From the NCBI GenBank assembly GCA_021850485.1, contig JAJZLY010000025.1:62001-126000 (forward strand): 64,000 nucleotides of DNA, in the 5' to 3' direction. Of the stretch, positions 60,739-64,000 are shown piece by piece (the stretch's first letter is position 1; each line of letters begins with the position of its first letter). Source of the stretch: Bacillota bacterium (GTDB taxonomy: Bacteria > Bacillota > Sulfobacillia > JAJZYS01 > JAJZLH01). A program made the position numbers and the translations under genes. The notes below the pieces were generated by a model, which did not search any database, was not told the origin of the DNA, and saw nothing but the letters and a program-made list of their open reading frames with translations.

Positions 60739-62295
60739 TTGCAGGTGAAGGCGCTGACCGAGGCCCTCGCCGAGCGCCTGCAGGGCATGCGCCTGGAGTC
60801 GGTGCAGATGCCGGACAAGCATACGGTCGTGTTCACCATCGGTCGGCTGCCAGACGCCCTGTTGCTGTCTATCGACCCGGCAGCCAATCAGCTGGCACTG
60901 GTCCCGGCACCATCTCGCCGCTCTTCTCAGCTACGCCACCCGATGCGCGATCTGCTGGCCTCCCGCTTGGTCGGTGGCACGATTTTGAGCCTGTGGGCGC
61001 CCCTCGGCGAGCGGGTGGTGATTTTGGACGTGGTCAGCCGTAACCGCATCGGAGACCGCACCGGCTCGCAGCTGGTGCTCGAGCTCTTCGGCTCCCGGGC
61101 TGATCTGGCCCTGGTCGAACGCAGCGAAGTGGTGGAGAGTCTGCGCCGGCGCCGGCTCGAGCCGCGCGACCCCTATCAGCCTCCACCGGCGGTGGTCGAC
61201 CCAAACCTGCCCGGCGTGGGCGGCGCGCCCTTGGTGCTGCGCGAATTTCGCCACCTGGCAGCGGACGACAAAGAGGCGGCCACCGCTTTCTGGCGGCGGA
61301 TCTGGGCCGAACCGGGGCAGTTCTCCCCGGTCCGTTTGGAAGGCCTTTCACCGCCGTTTTATCCGGTGCCCTTGAGCCATCGGCCCGGTGCGCAGCCGTC
61401 CGTTCCGGACTTCCTGGCGGCCATGTCTGAGGCCGCTCTAGAGGCGCGCCGCACAGCCCAGTTGGAGGCGCGGCGCCGCGTGCTTTTGTCCGAGCAAGAA
61501 GCCGCACTGGTCCGACTTGAACGCCAAGAACAGGACCTGCAAGCGGCGCTGCAGGCGTCAGCGCAGGCCGCCGTGCTGCGCCGTGAGGCCGAAGCGCTGC
61601 TCACCGTGGTGACCAGCCTACCGGCCGGCGCCAGCCAGTTCACCTACACCGACTGGGAGCATGGCGATCAGCGCACCGTCGAACTCGATGCGACCAAACC
61701 GCCGACGGCGGTGGCTGAGGCATGGTTCAAGGAGGCGCGCCGGATCACCGTCCGCGCAAGACGAGCGGCGACATTGCTGCCAGCGCTGCAGGCTAAGGTG
61801 CGAGCGGCTGCGGCGGCTCGCGACCAAATCAGTACAGCCGATCACCTCCCGGACGCCCCCCCTGCCCAGGGCTCGGCGGCGACGCAGCGCAAGACGACGT
61901 CAGCAGCCCACCCCTACCACACCTGTCGCACGCCAGCTGGCCATCAGTTGCGCGTCGGCCGCAACCAGCAGGGCAACGACCTGTTGCTTCGCTTGGCGCG
62001 CCCTGGCGACTTGTGGCTGCATGCGCGTGGCATCCCCGGCTCGCACGTCATCCTGTCCACTCAGGGCGGCGTTGGCGAGACCGACAAAGAGGCCGCCGCC
62101 CTGCTCGCCGCCCACTTCTCCAAGGGCCGTCAGGCCCGCACCGTGCTGGTCGACTGTACGCTGCGCCGCCACGTGCGAAAGCCAGCCAAGGCGGCCCCTG
62201 GGCACGTCGTATTCGATCATGAGGAGACCCTGCAAGTGAATCCGGAAGGCAGCCTGCTGGCATTTCTGTTGAGTCAGTTGGAGTCTGACGTCTAG
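60739..62295 (+). CDS. rqcH: Rqc2/NFACT family ribosome quality-control protein (RqcH-like)
   Basis: A protein of about 518 residues with NFACT-N, coiled-coil (EQEAALVRLERQEQDL region) and NFACT-R domains. The last has LRVGRNQQGNDLLLRLARPGDLWLHARGIPGSHV by position 390-425, ending in VDCTLRRHVRKPAKAAPGHVVF. Bacterial RqcH binds the 50S subunit with peptidyl-tRNA and adds alanine tails; relatives were first called fibronectin-binding proteins. TTG 60739 is the first ordinary start, but the conserved 'LDG' lies just before it (60730-60738), so the true start may be ATC 60724, 8 bp after AAAGGAAG. Confidence 0.88.
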   Translation: MQVKALTEALAERLQGMRLESVQMPDKHTVVFTIGRLPDALLLSIDPAANQLALVPAPSRRSSQLRHPMRDLLASRLVGGTILSLWAPLGERVVILDVVSRNRIGDRTGSQLVLELFGSRADLALVERSEVVESLRRRRLEPRDPYQPPPAVVDPNLPGVGGAPLVLREFRHLAADDKEAATAFWRRIWAEPGQFSPVRLEGLSPPFYPVPLSHRPGAQPSVPDFLAAMSEAALEARRTAQLEARRRVLLSEQEAALVRLERQEQDLQAALQASAQAAVLRREAEALLTVVTSLPAGASQFTYTDWEHGDQRTVELDATKPPTAVAEAWFKEARRITVRARRAATLLPALQAKVRAAAAARDQISTADHLPDAPPAQGSAATQRKTTSAAHPYHTCRTPAGHQLRVGRNQQGNDLLLRLARPGDLWLHARGIPGSHVILSTQGGVGETDKEAAALLAAHFSKGRQARTVLVDCTLRRHVRKPAKAAPGHVVFDHEETLQVNPEGSLLAFLLSQLESDV

Positions 62296-62361
62296 GGTGG
62301 CGGACAGGAATCGGCCGGGCCAAGGAGAATCCTCCTCTGTTTTAGGTAGGAGGTGAGGTCG

Positions 62362-62946
62362 ATGCGCCTTTTCCCGATGATTCTAGGCGCCGCCTTGTTG
62401 GTATTGGTCTCCGGTTGCGGTGGTAGCGCCCCGGCAGCTTCCACCAACCCACCCGCGAGCACAACGGCATCCAGCTGCACCCTGACCGTCAACATCACGC
62501 AGGCCGGCGGAACGGTGTGGGGCACGGTCACAGTGGTCGACGGCAGCGTGAACACGACCGTCACATCCGCTTCTCAACAGGTGTCGGTGCCCTGCAACTC
62601 CACCGCGACACTCAGTGAGGCGGCGGTCAGTTCGGCCACTTGGCCCTTCACCAACTGGACACTGAACGGCGACTCCGGTGCTTATTCGTCCACCACCAAG
62701 AGCGGAACGACCATCTCGGTCCCAGTTAAGGCCGCTACCAGTGTGACGGCCACCTACATCTTGAGTGCGGGCGGGTCTTCCGGCGGCTCGTCTGGATCGG
62801 GGGGCAGTTCTTACTCAAGCCAGTCCTCCGGGAGCAGCTCCGGAGCCAGTGCGGCTCCGCCCAGCAGTAGCTCTTCTGGCAGTTCCTCGTCGGGTAGCGG
62901 GTCCTCTAGTGGGTCATCTGGAGGATCGTCCTCGAGCGGTTGGTAA
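62362..62946 (+). CDS. Ser/Gly-rich lipoprotein
   Basis: A 194-residue protein: a type II signal with lipobox LVSGC (Cys about 20), a Thr/Ser-rich spacer, a beta-sandwich-like central part (CTLTVNITQAGGTVWGTVTVVDG ... NWTLNGDSG by position), and a 60-residue tail almost wholly Ser and Gly. The middle resembles bacterial repeat (GxVT-type) surface domains. ATG 62362 follows TAGGAGGTGAGG. It is expected on the outer face of the membrane. Function unknown. Confidence 0.78.
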   Translation: MRLFPMILGAALLVLVSGCGGSAPAASTNPPASTTASSCTLTVNITQAGGTVWGTVTVVDGSVNTTVTSASQQVSVPCNSTATLSEAAVSSATWPFTNWTLNGDSGAYSSTTKSGTTISVPVKAATSVTATYILSAGGSSGGSSGSGGSSYSSQSSGSSSGASAAPPSSSSSGSSSSGSGSSSGSSGGSSSSGW

Positions 62947-62961
62947 GCTCAGCCTCGGCGG

Positions 62962-63005
62962 GAGGAGCCGGTAGCCCACCGGCTCCTCTGCACGCTTTCG
63001 TTTTG
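62962..63005 (+). terminator. Terminator after the lipoprotein gene
   Basis: A perfect 11-bp stem GAGGAGCCGGT / ACCGGCTCCTC with loop AGCCC (62962-62988), then a T-rich stretch TTTCGTTTTG at 62996-63005. The remaining gap to 63198 shows no gene. Confidence 0.7.
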
Positions 63006-63198
63006 TCGAGATCAGTCGCCCTCCGCAGTCGGCGGCTGGCGTGGCGCCAAGGAAGACAAACCGTCTAGCGATGACGAGGACGGTGGGCGCGAGTTCGGGC
63101 GAAGCTTGGGCTCAAGGCAAAGCTGGACAGACACGAGCTGCCAGTGTGGCAGGACGTGTTGGCGAGGCGCGTGCTGGAAGGAGCATGGTCTCGCCCGC

Positions 63199-64000
63199 CT
63201 AGTCCCCACTCAGCCAGGACTTGGCCAAGGCGATTTCCGCCTCGTATTCCTTGATGTCCTCGACCGGCGTCTCCATCACCAGCGGCAAGGTGGACAACCA
63301 CGGATGGCGCAGGATGTTCAAGATTCCCTGCTTGCCCAGGCTGCCCTGGCCCAGGTTCTGATGACGGTCCTTGTGGGAACCCAGCGGGAATTTGCTGTCG
63401 TTTAAGTGCATGGCTCGCACGCGGTCTCTGCCCACTGTCTGGTCGATGTCAAAGAGCAGCTGGTCGATGCCGTGGGCAGTCGTGAAGTCATATCCCTGAC
63501 TGAAGAGGTGACAACTGTCCAAGCACACGCCCAAGGTGGGTGGCGCACCGGCGCCGTCTAGGATCTGGGCCAGCTCAGCGAACGACGCCCCGATCTCGCT
63601 GCCCGAACCAGCCATCGTCTCGAGCAGCAACATGGTGGTCGAACTGGCGTGCGGCAGCGAATCTTTCAAAACGGCCACCACCCGCTCGATCCCGGCGGCC
63701 GCACCATCTCCCAGATGGCTGCCCGGATGCAGGCACATGTACTCGCCGGCAAAGCTCTCCACGCGTCGAAAGTCTTCGGCCACCACCATCCGGGCGAAGC
63801 CCTGGACCGAGGTCTTGTTTCCAGCCAAATTGACGGTGTACGGCATGTGGCCGACCGTCGGGCCGATGGCGTAGGTCTGGCGTGCCGTCTGCCAGGCGGC
63901 GACCTCCTCGGCCGGAATCTGGCGGGCGCTGCCACCTCTCGGGTTTCTGGTGAAATAGGCGAAGGTGTTGGCACCAAGGCTAGCCGCCGTCTCAGCGGCC
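63199..64000 (-). CDS. nfo: Deoxyribonuclease IV (AP endonuclease), 5' end beyond the window
   Basis: A TIM-barrel AP endonuclease of base-excision repair, truncated by the window edge. The 267 visible codons run in frame from 63999: SLGANTFAYFTRNPRGG, HPGSHLGDG with zinc His, LLLETMAGSGSEIG with zinc Glu, GVCLDSCHLFSQGYD with zinc Asp/His, MHLNDSKFPLGSHKDRHQNLGQG and a final METP. Some 15-25 N-terminal residues are missing. All visible metal ligands are intact. Confidence 0.93.
   Translation of the reverse strand, partial: AAETAASLGANTFAYFTRNPRGGSARQIPAEEVAAWQTARQTYAIGPTVGHMPYTVNLAGNKTSVQGFARMVVAEDFRRVESFAGEYMCLHPGSHLGDGAAAGIERVVAVLKDSLPHASSTTMLLLETMAGSGSEIGASFAELAQILDGAGAPPTLGVCLDSCHLFSQGYDFTTAHGIDQLLFDIDQTVGRDRVRAMHLNDSKFPLGSHKDRHQNLGQGSLGKQGILNILRHPWLSTLPLVMETPVEDIKEYEAEIALAKSWLSGD

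Noticed and set aside
62765-62945. Tandem-like TCX/GGX repeats at the end of the lipoprotein gene
   Set aside because: These are irregular Ser/Gly codons of a low-complexity tail, with no regular unit or spacer; not a CRISPR or VNTR.

Overview
The window is GC-rich bacterial DNA, almost fully coding, with many ATG/GTG/TTG starts, strong GGAGG ribosome-binding sites and 4-20 bp gene overlaps. Gene content and order point to a high-GC member of the Firmicutes (Bacillota). A ynbB-like gene follows hflX, with glnA nearby. A miaB gene lies near mutS-mutL-miaA. Further Firmicutes-like genes are csaA, a DppA-type aminopeptidase, a YpmA-like small protein, DinG with an exonuclease domain and an Rqc2/NFACT protein. 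A Symbiobacterium/Thermaerobacter/Sulfobacillus-like lineage is plausible, but I cannot fix the genus. No rRNA, tRNA, CRISPR array, insertion sequence or prophage was recognised.

Region 1 (1-8.3 kb, + strand): speD, ndk, an MTA/purine phosphorylase, a Thermotoga/archaeal-type S-adenosylhomocysteinase, an MTA/SAH deaminase, a histidine phosphatase and dinG. The first genes look like a recycling unit for SAM by-products that may run through inosyl intermediates. Region 2 (8-14.4 kb): a YpmA-like protein, two aldehyde dehydrogenases flanking an uncharacterised ATP-grasp-like protein, a Kelch-like anchored protein and a cupin. Region 3 (14.5-22.4 kb): a thioesterase, FabF, an AarF/UbiB kinase, secreted and membrane proteins of unknown role, a GNAT enzyme, a second cupin and a GNAT relic.

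Region 4 (22.4-25.4 kb) is the most unusual part. A CsoR-family regulator with an atypical Cys/His set precedes an MFS transporter. A rhodanese-DUF302-glutaredoxin operon follows. Both units carry similar ATACC...GGTAT operators. The glutaredoxin has an in-frame TGA exactly at the first position of its CxxC motif and a hairpin of bacterial SECIS type just downstream, so it is very probably a selenoprotein (UPWC).

Region 5 (25.8-38.2 kb, mostly - strand): a spherulin-4-like secreted protein, csaA, ogt, a glnA with two substituted arginines, three YggT-like membrane proteins (+ strand), ynbB-like, hflX, an RsmC-like methyltransferase, copZ, an M20 amidohydrolase, and copA-csoR with a copper-type operator. 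Region 6 (38.3-42.9 kb, + strand): an old yellow enzyme, an arsR-acr3-arsC operon and a phosphohexomutase. Region 7 (42.9-49.8 kb, - strand): miaA, mutL, mutS and an ABC-2 exporter. Region 8 (49.9-64 kb): tandem M29 aminopeptidases (+). A - strand run follows: ABC permease, ATPase, M20 dipeptidase, dppA, miaB, mug-like glycosylase and EamA transporter. Then come Rqc2 (+), a Ser/Gly-rich lipoprotein (+) and an endonuclease IV gene cut by the window end.
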